DNA from: Leptobrachium leishanense
Lineage: Eukaryota; Chordata; Amphibia; Anura; Megophryidae
Reading direction: 5' to 3'
Assembly: GCA_009667805.1 (NCBI GenBank)
Contig: CM019070.1
Coordinates: 55,785,735 to 55,849,734 of the forward strand
Length of the DNA stretch: 64,000 bases
Positions within the stretch are counted from its first letter, which is position 1, and each line of letters begins with the position of its first letter. The notes under the pieces are model-generated. The model was not told where the DNA came from and did no database searches. It worked only from the letters and a program-made list of their open reading frames with translations. The position numbers and the translations under genes are program-made. Shown here one piece after another: positions 11,229 to 22,802 of the stretch.

Positions 11229-11585
11229 CAGGAACCAGTACGCAGGTAAGGAGGGTGAGGCAACTCAATGGATCCTGCTGGCACATTGCTTGATTGCTTG
11301 ATACATCTGGGTGGAGGTATACCAGAGGAATATTGATATTTCTAAAAAAAAAAATGGCTTGAAAATTTATGTAAGACCTGAAGACATAATTGGTTTGTAA
11401 AATCTTATTTCACTGAATGAACTGGAAACAATGCAAGGTGGCAAGAACCAAGATAGAGTACATGTCGTGTATTGAGGTATGCGTTGATGTGAGCTGCATG
11501 TGAATAACAGACCTTGCATATTTTAGATTTCTGGTGTTTTCATATGAATTTGTACACATGTATTAATTTTAAGATTAATATCTAG
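11229..11585. repeat. Local duplication, first copy (left part)
   Basis: From CAGGAACCAGTACGCAGG onward this stretch matches 13019-13375 closely. Shared blocks include TATACCAGAGGAATATTGAT, CTGAATGAACTGGAA and TTTCTGGTGTTTTCATATGA. The first copy is broken after about 11577 by an L2-type tail and a hAT element, and resumes at about 12506-12546. The function is unknown; it may be an old repeat family. Confidence 0.8.
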
Positions 11586-12338
11586 TAGGCTTGTGCACCG
11601 ATTTTTTTTTCGATTCGGTTTGGTTCGTTCGGATTTTGTAAATTTTCGTTTTGACTCGTTTCGGGTGATTTCTGTTTCGGTTCGGTTCGTTTTTCGTATC
11701 GATTTTTTTTTCGTGATTTCGGAAATTTTCGTGTTTTTCGGAATGTCTGTTCTCCTCGTTTCAAAGTGTCTATTCGTTTTGACGTAGACTAATGGTTTTT
11801 CGGATACGATCGATAATTATACGATACGATAATTATACGATACGATAATTCTGCCATTGAGATTTCTCATGTTTTACAAGAAGGATACATTGAAATTTCT
11901 CATGTTTTACAAGAAGGATACATTGAGATTTCTCTGGATTTCCAGGAAGGATACATTGAGATTTCTCTGGATTTCCAGGAAGGATACATTGAGATTTCTC
12001 ATGTTTTACAAGAAGGATACATTGAGATTTCTCATTTTTTACAAGAAGGATACATTAAGATTTCTCATGTTTTACAAGAAGGATACATTGAGATTTCTCT
12101 GGTTTTCCAGGAAGGATACATTGAGATGGTAATGATACAAAATTTAATTACAGAATCAGCGATATAAATACATATCCGAAATTACTGAAATGGAACCGAA
12201 ATCAGGAATGGAGCCGAAATTACAAATTGAACGGTTTTCGGATCTGAAAATTTTCGGAAAATCGGCCGAATTCGAATGCACGAATTGGGAAATTTCGTGA
12301 AAATTCCGAAATTCCGAAACCCGAAATGCACATCCCTA
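11586..12338. mobile_element. 753-bp non-autonomous hAT element
   Basis: The ends are TAGGCTTGTGCACCG and AAATGCACATCCCTA, with the exact 8-bp duplication ATATCTAG at 11578-11585 and 12339-12346. The subterminal parts are filled with CGGTTCGTTT and CGAAATTCC words, as in the element at 7062-7570. The centre holds an array of eight 33-bp repeats (11856-12126). It has no transposase. It inserted at the very start of an L2-type retroposon tail. Confidence 0.92.
11856..12126 (+). repeat. 33-bp minisatellite, about 8 copies
   Basis: Each unit reads ATTGAGATTTCTC followed by ATGTTTTACAAGAAGGATAC or the variant TGGATTTCCAGGAAGGATAC. The unit length is a multiple of three, so the array makes a repetitive 91-codon open frame (11857-12132). 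There is no sign that it is a gene. Confidence 0.95.
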
Positions 12339-12346
12339 ATATCTAG

Positions 12347-12505
12347 ATTGTAAGATCCCACGGGAATAGGGTCCTCATATCCTTATGTATCTGCTGGCAG
12401 GAATACTGACCTGTCTCCTGTATGTATTGTAGAATTGTCCTGTCTTTACCCATTACACCTTGTACAGTGCTGGGGAATGTGTTGGCGCTTAATAAATAAT
12501 AATAA
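12347..12505 (+). mobile_element. L2/CR1-type 3' tail with 8-bp TSD
   Basis: The sequence begins with CTAGATTGTAAGATCCCACG (its first bases lie left of the hAT insertion) and ends TGTTGGCGCTTAATAAATAA plus an (AAT)n run. TAAGATTA occurs before its left end (about 11570-11577) and after the AAT run (about 12511-12518), a plausible target duplication. The intact copy at 13019 lacks the insert at that point. It is a short 5'-truncated LINE or SINE copy. Confidence 0.75.
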
Positions 12506-12546
12506 TAATAATAAGATTAGGCTTTTTTCTATTTAAAAACATTTTC

Positions 12547-13018
12547 TGATTTGGCTAATAGGGATGTCCCGATCACGTTTCTTTGTGGCATCAATCTGAG
12601 TAATTTCCCATTGGGCATCTGCCAATACCAAGTCCCGATCCAATACTTGCTCAAAAAAGAGAGTAGGCAGAAAGAGGGTACTATTATGCCCCCCCATCAG
12701 GCTCCAGGCGCTATGGTGCCTCCACAGGCCAATAGGAGCCTAGTTACCCCATCAACTGAAGTCTAGTGACTTGGCAACCTAAATCATACCTTCCTCCTCT
12801 GAGGACGTAAATCTGCAGTCACTGCAGGTTAATCTGCCAGGGTGTAGAATCCTCAGGTTGTCTGAAACCCCAGCATCAGATCGATGAAAGCCTGAAGAAG
12901 AATAGGGTTGCCACCTTTTCGTTAATCCAATCACAAACACTCTAGCACTTTTCAGCGAAAAGATTTGTTGACGCTCTCAGGCATAAGCTCACACAGATAT
13001 TCGCAAACATTCATACAC
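12547..13018. other. Unassigned intergenic DNA
   Basis: I see no supported gene or element here. The 71-codon open frame at 12551-12766 has no recognisable domain. Confidence 0.45.
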
Positions 13019-13400
13019 CAGGAACCAGTACACAGGTAAAGAGGGTGAGTAAACTCAATGGCTCCTGCTGGGACAGTGCTTGATTACATCTGGGTTGAGG
13101 TATACCAGAGGAATATTGATATTTCTAAAATATTGGCTTGAAAATTAATGTAAGACCTGAAAACATAATTGGTTTGTAAAATCTTTTTTCACTGAATGAA
13201 CTGGAAAGAATGTGAGGTGGCAAGAACTATGGAACTAGGTGGCAAGATGGAGTACATGTCGGGTATTGAGGTATGCATTGATGTGAGCTGCATATGAATC
13301 ATAGACCTTGCAAATTTTAGATTTCTGGTGTTTTCATATGACTTTGAGCACATGTATTTATTTTAATATTAGGCATTTTTTCTACTTAAAACCATTTTAT
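13019..13400. repeat. Local duplication, second (uninterrupted) copy
   Basis: This copy matches 11229-11585 plus 12506-12546 and shows the empty site: TTTTAATATTAGGCATTTTT runs straight through where the first copy carries the nested insertions. It differs by many substitutions and small indels, so the duplication is not recent. Confidence 0.8.
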
Positions 13401-14638
13401 GGTATTTTAAGGTACATGCCTTTCCTTCCACACTCCATACCTAATTTCAGCTCTTTACAACCCAAACCATAAATCATTCCCCTCGCCCCAAACGTCAAAG
13501 TTCTTCACACTGTACACACTCACTGAAGGCATATATACTTAAAATAAATTCCAGGCAGTCTGGTGGACCTTCATGTCCTCTCCATTTGAAACATGTGAAC
13601 AATATCTTGATACCATCACTTTATGAGATCCTTCAGCATCATCGATCAGACGATCATAAAATAGTAAGGATACAGTAGGTCTTTAAAAAAATCAACAAAC
13701 TGTCTTTTGGGTTATATATTTTTTTCACACTGTGCCTTATCGGTTTGTTTCGCGCTGTCTTCATCAAGCACACGTTTACCTGTAGTATCACATCGTGAGG
13801 ATATTTTAAGAAACACAAATTCATTAGACGCACAAAATACATGAATAGATAGACTCAACCTCTTAATATTACTCAGTGAAAACCACTGCAGCCCATTTCT
13901 ATTTACAGATCTTATCTGTGGTCTACGTATGTCAATTTATTTTAATCGAAACCTCTACTGTTATTACTTCTATTATTGTTTTAGCAATTATTGCTGTGAT
14001 GGCTGCAACCGCGTTGTTTCATTATTTTTTTTTTCCGCTCTCAATGTCATTTTCGGAGCTTTTGTTAGCTCTACTTAACACGCGCCCTCCTATGTTTAAC
14101 AAGTCTCTGATTTCTAATAACTTTTCTTGCCAGGGGAACAGTATCAACAAGAGATTAAGGTGGAAGATCTCAAATTAGTTTCACACAGTATCTGAGAACA
14201 CATTTAGTGAGAGGCTACAAAATGATGAAAAGAGGAAAGGTTGAGATCCTCATTTATTCTTATTACACTAGATTGATGAAGTTAAACCTGCCTAATTATG
14301 AGTAAGGTTAGAAGATTAATTGACTTTACCAAGATAGATCAAAATGCAGGTTTCTCAATGTTCCTCACTAACACATTTTCTAATGACGCGTTACTGTCAG
14401 TGCATGAAATAGGACGGAGAACTGAAGATGCTTTTATCTTTACAACTGCCTTTGTTCAATATATATATACAGCATAAAATATATCATGTATAAATTAATG
14501 TATTGCAAATTATAATGACATTAATGTTAGTCATCTACTACACATCATCACAACCACATCCTTTAAATTGTAATAAAATACATTTTTATAATCTTCACTT
14601 AAAGAAGGAAAATCGTCAATGCTCAATAATGTAGCCAT
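13401..14638. other. Unassigned AT-rich intergenic DNA
   Basis: I see no supported gene or element. The 100-codon frame at 13876-14178 is hydrophobic because of its AT-rich composition and has no domain I recognise. Confidence 0.45.
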
Positions 14639-15430
14639 ATTATTATTATTACTATTCTTTATTTATAAAGTGCCATCATATTCTGCAGCACTGTACAATA
14701 GGCACAATATAGAGGGGGTTACAATACATTGAACAACATTTGTCAAACCAGTACAGGAGGAAACGAGGGCCCTATTCCTGCGGGAACTTACAATCTAGAA
14801 GAATTGGGGGTGGAAACAGGAGGAAAGAACTGCAAGGTGAGAGTGATGGACTGCAAGGTGAGAGTGGTGGACTGCAAGGTGAGAGTGGTGGACTGGTTGA
14901 GTCAGTAAGTCTGGTGGTAGGCTTCCCTAAATAGGAATGTCTTAAGGGAGCATTTGAAGGAAGGGAAACTAGGGGAAAGTCTAACCATACGAGGGAGAGC
15001 GTTCCAGAGGATGGGGGCTGAGTGTGAGAAATCCTGCAGTCTATCATGGGAAGAGGTGATGCAGGGAGAAGCTAGGCGCAGGTCACTGTTTGACCTTAGG
15101 GAGCGGGTTGGGGTGTATTTGGTGATTAGTGAGGACAGGTAGTGGGGAGCAGAGTTAGCGAGAGCTTTGTAGGTCAGGGTAAGGATTTTAATTCTGCAGT
15201 GGATGGGGAGCCAGTGAAGGGATACGCAAAGAGGAGCAGCAGAGACAGAGCGGCGGGTGAAGTGGATGAGCCTGGCAGAGACATTCAGAATGGATTGTAA
15301 AGGGGAGAGGCGGGAGAGTGGGAGGTCAGCTAGAAGATTATTACAATAGTCAAATCGCGAGATTACAAGGGCGTGGATGAGGTGCTTTGTGGTGTCAGAG
15401 GTAAAATAGAAACCGCAAAGCATGAAGCTT
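14639..15430 (-). mobile_element. 5'-truncated L2/CR1-type LINE 3' end
   Basis: On the minus strand this runs from the C-terminal part of a reverse-transcriptase ORF to the family tail: CTTTATAAATAAAGAATAGT and an (ATT)n run at 14639-14660. The tail contains TATTGTACAGTGCTGCAG. The 5' end is lost, as is usual for target-primed LINE insertions. A small 21-bp triplication (about 14836-14900) lies between the coding end and the tail. Confidence 0.82.
14902..15423 (-). pseudogene. C-terminal part of an L2/CR1-type reverse transcriptase
   Basis: The 173-codon open frame carries the signature region that follows the RT domain in L2/CR1-like LINEs: VISRFDYCNNLL, SLHWLPIHCRIKILTLTYKA, TPTRSLRSNSDLRL and a C-terminus with APILWNALP and SFKCSLKTFLF. 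The catalytic RT and endonuclease domains are missing because the insertion is truncated, so it cannot act alone. The frame is still open over its whole length, so the insertion is not very old. The protein would have helped reverse-transcribe LINE RNA at the target site. The start codon is only the first Met in the remnant. The clade name rests on motif memory, not a search. Confidence 0.8.
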
Positions 15431-15959
15431 GTAGGGTATAAGGCTCAGTGTTGGAAAATTAAACCATAGTAAGGGATTGATTCAAGTCAGCCCATTGGTC
15501 GAAATTGTGACCCTTTTTTTAAATTGATATTCTGACATTTTTTGAATCAGCAGATTAATTTAGGGATGAGCTGTTCGGGTTCGGTCGGTTCGGGGTTCGA
15601 CCCGAACTTAGCCTGTTCGAGCAGATCGTGAACACCGAACATTTCCAGGTGTTCGCCGCATATTCAACCACAATGGACCACAATGCATTTTCCCACTGGC
15701 CTGAAGCTCGTAATTGGCTACAGCCTTGCACCTGACCACAGGTCTGGTGCAAGACTGGTTCAACACTATGCCAATCACCGCTCAGAGTCCTGATTGGGCA
15801 AATTTTGCCCAATCATGGGCTCACAGAGCTAAGTCCCGCAGCACACTATATAACGTTTCCACGCAGCGCTTCTGCACGCATTTCAGAGGAGATTTCAGAG
15901 GAGATAGTTGTGTCTTGTTACTGCCGGTCTGCCACGCTACTGGGGGGGTCTGGGGGTGT

Positions 15960-16381
15960 CTCCTTTCTACCAAATATCAGGGAATTTAGGTGATGTGTGT
16001 CTTGTCACTGTGCCAGCTAATTTTTTTGGGTGTTTACAACTTTCTTTAAAACATTTGTGAATTAAGGTGATCTTCTGGGTCTTCTCACTGTGCCAGCAAG
16101 TCTTTTTGGGTCTCATTTCTACCAAATATCAGGGAATTTATGTGATGTGTGTCTTGTCACTGTGCCAGCCAGTTTTTTGGGGGTTTACAACTTTCTTTAA
16201 AACATGTGTGAATTAAGGTGATCTTCTGGGTCTTCTCACTGTGCCAGCAAGTCTTTTTGGGTCTCATTTCTACCAAATATCGGGGAATTTATGTGATGTG
16301 TGTCTTGTCACTGTGCCAGCAATTTTTTTTGGGGTTTACAACTTTAAAACATTTGTGAATTGAGGTGATCTTCTGGGTCTT
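15960..16381 (+). repeat. hAT left subterminal array, longer units
   Basis: Repeats of roughly 130-150 bp alternate CCAAATATCAGGGAATTTA, GTGTCTTGTCACTGTGCCAG and TTTAAAACATTTGTGAATTA blocks. They grade into the shorter 76/81-bp units to the right. They probably derive from the same subterminal transposase-binding region. Confidence 0.75.
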
Positions 16382-17810
16382 GGCACTGTGCCATCAAATC
16401 TTTTTGGGGCTCACTAATTTCTTTAAAACATTTGTGAATTAAGGTGATCTGTGTCTCGTCACACAGCCAGCAAGTTTTTTTGGGGCTCACTAATTTCTTT
16501 AAAACATTTGTGAATTAAGGTGATCTGTGTCTCGTCACACAAACAGTACCACGCATTATTTTGGGGCTCACTAATTTCTTTAAAACATTTGTGAATTAAG
16601 GTGATCTGTGTCTCGTCACACAGCCAGCAAGTTTTTTTGTGGCTCACTAATTTCTTTAAAACATTTGTGAATTAAGGTGATCTGTGTCTTGTCACACAAA
16701 CAGTGCCACGCATTATTTTGGGGCTCACTAATTTCTTTAAAACATTTGTGAATTAAGGTGATCTGTGTCTCGTCACACAGCCAGCAAGTTTTTTTGGGGC
16801 TCAATAATTTCTTTAAAACATTTGTGAATTAAGGTGATCTGTGTCTCGTCACACATCCAGTACCATGCTGTATTTCGGGGCTCACTAATTTCTACAAAAC
16901 ATTTGTGAATTGAGGTGATCTGTCTCTTGTCACTGGCTGCCAGCTAACAGTGTGTCTCACTGAGTTATACCAGAGTTCTTTAAATCTTTATACCAGAGTT
17001 GAATCAGAGTTCTGTATATATTACCATGTCTGAAAGAACAAAAAGGACAGGAAGACGCTCCCAGACACAGATAAAGAGGGGCAAGCAGCCCCTGTGGTCG
17101 GAAGGCTGTGCCTCTGGTCGTGGTGACGTGGTGCATCCTCTGCAGGGGCACGCTTGTCCTTTATAACTGGTGCTGGCCATCTTCTTAACCTGCAGAAACA
17201 TAGAGAGGATTTGTGGATTGGCTAGCCAGGCCATCCTCATCCTCCGATTCCTCTGCCAGCCAGGCTTCTAGTGCTTACAGTCCACCTCAGCTGCCAAACA
17301 TCTAATGCAGCTCTCCATGTCCACAAGCTACTCCTGCGGTAGCCTCGCTATCACACCACGGAGGAGTCAGCTGAATTGTTTGAATACAAGAGAGTGACAT
17401 GCTGCTTGAGGATGTGCAGCAGTACAGTGCTCTGATTCCAATCATCTGAGGTTGAGCAAGGGAGTATATCAACCTAGAGGAAGGGGGTGCCAGTGATGAC
17501 ACAAATAACTGGCACTCATGTTGCCCCAGCAGCTGCAGCATACTGCCAAGTTGGCTCCAGTGACGAGGAGATAGGGGGTGAAGATGACATTGATGTGAGG
17601 TCACTGACTCCACCTGGGTGCCAGTCGAAATGAGGAATCAAGTGAGGAGGAGGGGAGGAGGAGGAGGCACAGCAAACACGAGCACAACATCCTCTGTGAA
17701 CAACCGTAGCACTAGCCAGTCCAAGGCATCAACAATGTCAGAGCTGCTCCGGTGCAGAGTGCTGTTGTCTCAAAGAACACATGCAGGAACTCTGCTGTCT
17801 GGGAGATCTT
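16382..17810 (+). repeat. hAT internal tandem duplication, first copy
   Basis: This 1429-bp copy corresponds to 17811-19238. It holds a 76/81-bp array (16382-16930: CTCACTAATTTCTTTAAAAC and GTGTCTCGTCACAC) and then a broken copy of the transposase 5' end from ATG 17026. The junction lies where GGGAGATCTT is followed by GGCACTGTGC instead of TAAGAAATGTGC. Differences from the second copy are mostly single-base insertions and deletions (for example AGATAAAGAGGGG against AGATAAGAGGG), with few substitutions. The N-terminal ORF is destroyed. Confidence 0.85.
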
Positions 17811-19238
17811 GGCACTGTGCATCAAATCTTTTTGGGGCTCACTAATTTCTTTAAAACATTTGTGAATTAAGGTGATCTGTGTCTCGTCACACAGCAGCAA
17901 GTTTTTTGGGGCTCACTAATTTCTTTAAAACATTTGTGAATTAAGGTGATCTGTGTCTCGTCACACAAACAGTACCACGCATTATTTTGGGGCTCACTAA
18001 TTTCTTTAAAACATTTGTGAATTAAGGTGATCTGTGTCTCGTCACACAGCCAGCAAGTTTTTTTGTGGTTCACTAATTTCTTTAAAACATTTGTGAATTA
18101 AGGTGATCTGTGTCTTGTCACACAAACAGTGCCACGCATTATTTTGGGGCTCACTAATTTCTTTAAAACATTTGTGAATTAAGGTGATCTGTGTCTCGTC
18201 ACACAGCCAGCAAGTTTTTTGGGGCTCAATAATTTCTTTAAAACATTTGTGAATTAAGGTGATCTGTGTCTCGTCACACATCCAGTACCATGCTGTATTT
18301 CGGGGCTCACTAATTTCTACAAAACATTTGTGAATTGAGGTGATCTGTCTCTTGTCACTGGCTGCCAGCTAACAGTGTGTCTCACTGAGTTATACCAGAG
18401 TTCTTTAAATCTTTATACCAGAGTTGAATCAGAGTTCTGTATATATTACCATGTCTGAAAGAACAAAAAGGACAGGAAGACGCTCCCAGACACAGATAAG
18501 AGGGCAAGCAGCCCCTGTGTCGGAAGGCTGTGCCTCTGGTCGTGGTGGACGGGGTGCATCCTCTGCAGGGGCACGCTTGTCCTTTATAACTGGTGCTGGC
18601 CATCTTCTTAACCTGCAGCAACATAGAGAGGATTTGGTGGATTGGCTAGCCAGGCCATCCTCATCCTCCGAGTCCTCTGCCAGCCAGGCTTCTAGTGCTT
18701 TACAGTCCACCTCAGCTGCCAAAGCATCTAATGCAGCCTCCATGTCCACAGCTACTCCTGCGGTAGCCTCGCTATCACACACGGAGGAGTCAGCTGAATT
18801 GTTTGAATACAATGAGAGTGACATGCTGCTTGAGGATGTGCAGCAAGTACAGTGCTCTGATTCAATCTCTGAGGTTGAGCAAGGGAGTATAATCAACCTA
18901 GAGGAAGGGGGTGCCAGTGATGACACATAAATAACTGGCACTCATGTTGCCCCAGCAGCTGCAGCATACTGCCAAGTTGGCTCCAGTGACGAGGAGATAG
19001 GGGGTGAAGATGACATTGATGATGAGGTCACTGACTCCACCTGGGTGCCAGATCGAACTGAGGAATCAAGTGAGGAGGAGGGGGAGGAGGAGGAGGCACA
19101 GCAAACACGAGGCACAACATCCTCTGTGACCAACCGTAGCACTAGCCAGTCCAAGGCATCAGATGTCAGAGCTGCTCCGGTGCAGAGCGCTGTTGTCTCA
19201 AAGAACACATGCAGGAACTCTGCTGTCTGGGAGATCTT
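17811..19238 (+). repeat. hAT internal tandem duplication, second copy
   Basis: This copy has the same order: the 76/81-bp array (17811-18355), the untranslated segment, then the transposase N-terminal region from ATG 18451. It continues into the rest of the transposase, so it is the functional-order copy. The offset to the first copy is 1425 bp at the ATG and in the array. Confidence 0.85.
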
Positions 19239-21721
19239 TAAGAAATGTGCAGCAGACCCCACCGTTGCTATTTGTAATCTATGTCAGATGAGGCCGAAGC
19301 GTGAGATAAACACCGGACACTTGGGTACCACGTGCTTGAGGCAACATATGAACAAGTGCCACACATCCCGTTGGCGAAAAACTTTGCGTAGGTCCTCCTC
19401 CTCCTCATCTGTCTCTACCCACACTGTATGTCCTGCCATGCAATTGCCTACAACCTCCACCGACAGGGATGATGCTACAGTAATGGATGTAGCAGCAGGT
19501 CCTTCCTCACAATGTGACATCATCCCAGTAGCTGAAGATTTACGCAGTCAGATTACGTTGCGGCAGCTGCTGCAGCAAAAGAAAAAATATAGTCCCAACC
19601 ATCCCCAAGCACAGCATCTAAATGCCAGCTTAGCAAAATTACTCGCATTGCAGCTGCTGCCTTTCCAGCTGGTGGACTCTGTTCCCTTCGTGAATTTGCT
19701 GAATGTGCTGTACCACAGTGGCAGGTTCCAAAACACCATTACTTTTCACGCAAGGCCATTCCAGCACTATACCAGCACGTGGAAGACAATGTTATCCAGT
19801 CATTGGGAAAGGCAGTCAGCAGCAAGGTGCATGTCACTTTAGACATGTGGTCCAGCAAGCATGGACAGGGTCGTTACATTTCCTTCACGGCACACTGGGT
19901 AACTCTGATTGCAGCTGGGAGGGATCCAAGACGGGGCTCTGTGCTGGAGCTTGTTCATCCACCACGCCTCCAGAAAGCTGCTTGTATGAGGTCTGTCTGC
20001 TCCACCACCACCACCTCTTCCTCCTCCTCCTCCTTCTCTGTCTCTGGCGAAGTGGCAGTTAAACTGACGCCTGACAGGGTCTACACAATGGCTCAAGCAA
20101 AAAGATGCCATACTGTGCTTGAGCTGGTTTGTTTAGGGGACAGGAGCCACGCCGGGTAAGAAATTTTGGCAGCTCTGCAGGGGCAGGTGCAGAGATGGTT
20201 AACACCACGCCAGCTTGAGCTGGGAATGATCGTCTGCGATAATGGCAGCAACCTTCTCTCCGTCCTACGCAAGGGTAAATTGACGCATGTACCATGCCTA
20301 CCTAGCACACGTCCTAAATCTGGTGGAACAGCGTTTCCTAACCAAGTACCCAGGGCTGCCAGAGCTTCTCATCCAGGCCAGAAAAGTCTGCAGCCACTTC
20401 AGACGGTCATTCCCAGCAGGCGTTCGCCTGGCAGAAATTCAAAAAGAATTCCACCTTCCCACAAACCATCTGATCTGTGACATGCCCACCAGGTGGAACT
20501 CGACATTAGCAATGCTGCAGTGTCTGCACAAGCAGCAGAGGGCCATCAACAAGTACCTGTGTGAGTATGGCACAAGGACAGGTTCAGGTCAACTTGTTTT
20601 TTTTCCCCCCCGCAGTGGCTGATGATCAAGGATGCATGCACTGTACTGTCACCATTTGAGGAGGCAACGAGGATGGTGAGCAGGGACAGTGCATGCAAAA
20701 GTGACACAATTCCTTTAGTGTTCCTGCTGGAGCACACTCTGCGGGGAATTATAGATGTGGCTCTAGAGGCAGAGCAGCAGGAGGAAGAGGAGGCCTTCCC
20801 TAGCTCTCAAGGCCCCAGTCTTTCCGCAGACAGCATTCCAGCGGGTCCTACTCAGATCAGACAGGAGGAGGATGAGGAGGAGGAGGACTATTTAAGTAGT
20901 GGGGGCATTGAAGGTGGGGATTCCTCAAGGGAGGGTTTTGTGTGCCCAGAAACAGAAGGGCTTGTGCGTGGCTGGGAGGAGGAAGTGCACGATACGGTCA
21001 TCCTCATTGACCAGGAAGACTCGGCAGCAAATGCCACCTCCAACCTATGCTGCATGGGCTCCCTAATGATGCAAAGCCTGCTAAAGGACCCCAGGATTCG
21101 TGCTATCAAGGAGAGGGATCATTACTGGTTGGCAACCCTTCTTGATCCACGATACAAGGGGAAAGTTGCAGAGCTCATCCTGCCCGCACAGAGGGAGCAC
21201 AGGATGAAAAACTTGAGGACGCTCTAAAGCGACACTTGTGTAACACCTTTCCAGGCACTGGTAGATTACCAAGTGCTGACACACATGCTTCTGAGGCTGC
21301 GGGTGATCAGAGGAATAGCGGTGAATGCCAGGGCTGCTTGACTGATGCTTTTTTAAATTTTTTTAGTCCACGACGCCCAAGGACGTCAAATGTAGGCACC
21401 CATTGCCAGCTTCTTCACCATATGGTGCAGGACTACCTAGGGGCAAGGGAAGACCTGGATACCTTTCCAGCAGATGATCCACTGGCTTACTGGGTGTTGA
21501 GATTGGATCACTGGCCAGAATTTAGCCAATATGCTATGCAGCTACTAGGTTACCCTTCATCTAGCGTGCTTTCCAAAAGGACGTTCAGTGCCGCTGGAGG
21601 TTTTGTCACAGACAAAAGAGTGCGTCTGTCCACCGACTCTGTAGACCGGCTGACCTTTATAAAAATGAATCAGTCCTGGATCAGCAGCTATCAATCCCCT
21701 GATGCTGAAGTAATGGAATAG
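18451..21721 (+). pseudogene. hAT-superfamily transposase with BED finger (disrupted)
   Basis: A hAT transposase cuts at the element ends and inserts it elsewhere, making 8-bp duplications. Seen in order: an N-terminal low-complexity acidic and serine-rich region (from 18451); a BED zinc finger (about 19216-19375: AICNLCQMRPK ... LRQHMNKCH); the first catalytic Asp region VTLDMWSSKHG (about 19837); MIVCDNGSNLL with the second Asp (about 20224); MPTRWNSTLAML (about 20482); LSPFEEATRMV (about 20645); an acidic insert; LLDPRYKG (about 21140); and the hATC dimerisation domain (YWVLRLDHWPEF, SSSVLSKRTFSAAG) to the stop at 21721. Breaks include a TAA at 18928-18930, frame changes near 19715, 20290, 20610 and 21225, and a TAA at 20157. 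The whole domain set is present but no intact frame remains. Some breaks may be sequencing indels. Confidence 0.88.
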
Positions 21722-22065
21722 ATAGGGGATGTCCTCTTCTGCATTCACAAAACCTCCAGCACTGAACTCTTCCACAATACCACAAAAGGGTTACGGTGTG
21801 AAGGCTGCCATGAAAGGCACAATATTTGGCTGCACTTACGCCTGTGCCAGATTTATATCATTTTATTTTTTTGAACCGCAGGGTCCAACCCTGCACTCTT
21901 CCACAATACCACAGAGGGGTTACTGTATGATGATACCTGCTGGCCTGGCATTAAAGGCACAATATCTGGGAGCACGGACGCCCATTAACAGATAAAAAAA
22001 AATCTTTTCAATATAGGACCACATGGTCCACCCCTGCACTCTTCCACAATACCACAGAGGGGTTA

Positions 22066-22514
22066 GGCTAGGGTCAGATGAGCGCATTTTCTACGGACTG
22101 TGCATCCATGCAGTACGGACGTACTTACTGACTGACGGCAAGGTAGTGGCCACACAGTCGGTTTTTTTCACTGACGTATTTTTTGACTGATGTAGCATGG
22201 AAAATAAATTACAATGAAAGAACATTCTGTCCGTCAAAAATGCTGGACATATAAATGCAGTCCGTCTGACCTTGTTGCATCACTCACACACAAAGCTATG
22301 CGGACGTTGTAGACGTGGCGTACTCTGCACGTCCGTTTCAGCAGTATTACGTTCTTGCCTAACCTGCGTCCGTTTGCAGCGTCCGTCAGCCCCCGCACTT
22401 CTGTGCGGACGTACTTCGTGTGTGGGGCTCCATTTAACACAATTGCATGCTATCACGGACGTACTTATGTGCGGGCAACACGGACGTTAACACTGCGTTC
22501 GTCTGACCCCAGCC
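22066..22514. mobile_element. 449-bp MITE (GGCTAGGGTCAGAC family), twin 1
   Basis: Its ends are GGCTAGGGTCAGATGAGCGC and GCGTTCGTCTGACCCCAGCC, flanked by TTA at 22063-22065 and 22515-22517. It sits inside GGGGTTACTG of an array unit. The interior is rich in GGACGT and CGTCCG words. Confidence 0.88.
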
Positions 22515-22802
22515 TTACTGTATGATGATACTTGATGGCCTGGCATTAAAGGCAGAATATCTGGGTGCACTGACGCCCATTATTACCAGATCAAAAACTT
22601 TTCAATATAGGACCGCAAGGTTCACCCCTGCACTCTTCCACAATACTACAGAGGGGTTACTGTATGATGATACTTGCTGGCCTGGCATTAAAGGCACAAT
22701 ATCTTGGTGCACTGACGCCCATTAACAGATAAAAAAAACACTTTTCAATACAGGACCACATGGTCCACCCCTGCACTCTTCAACAATACCACAGAGGGGT
22801 TA

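Noticed and set aside
16459..18281. Minus-strand ORFs repeating CDETQITLIHKCFKEISEPQ
   Set aside because: They come from the 76/81-bp hAT subterminal array read backwards and have no independent evidence of coding.
17302..20308. Several minus-strand ORFs of 60-170 codons across the hAT transposase
   Set aside because: They are antisense shadows of the plus-strand hAT coding sequence; the domains are on the plus strand.
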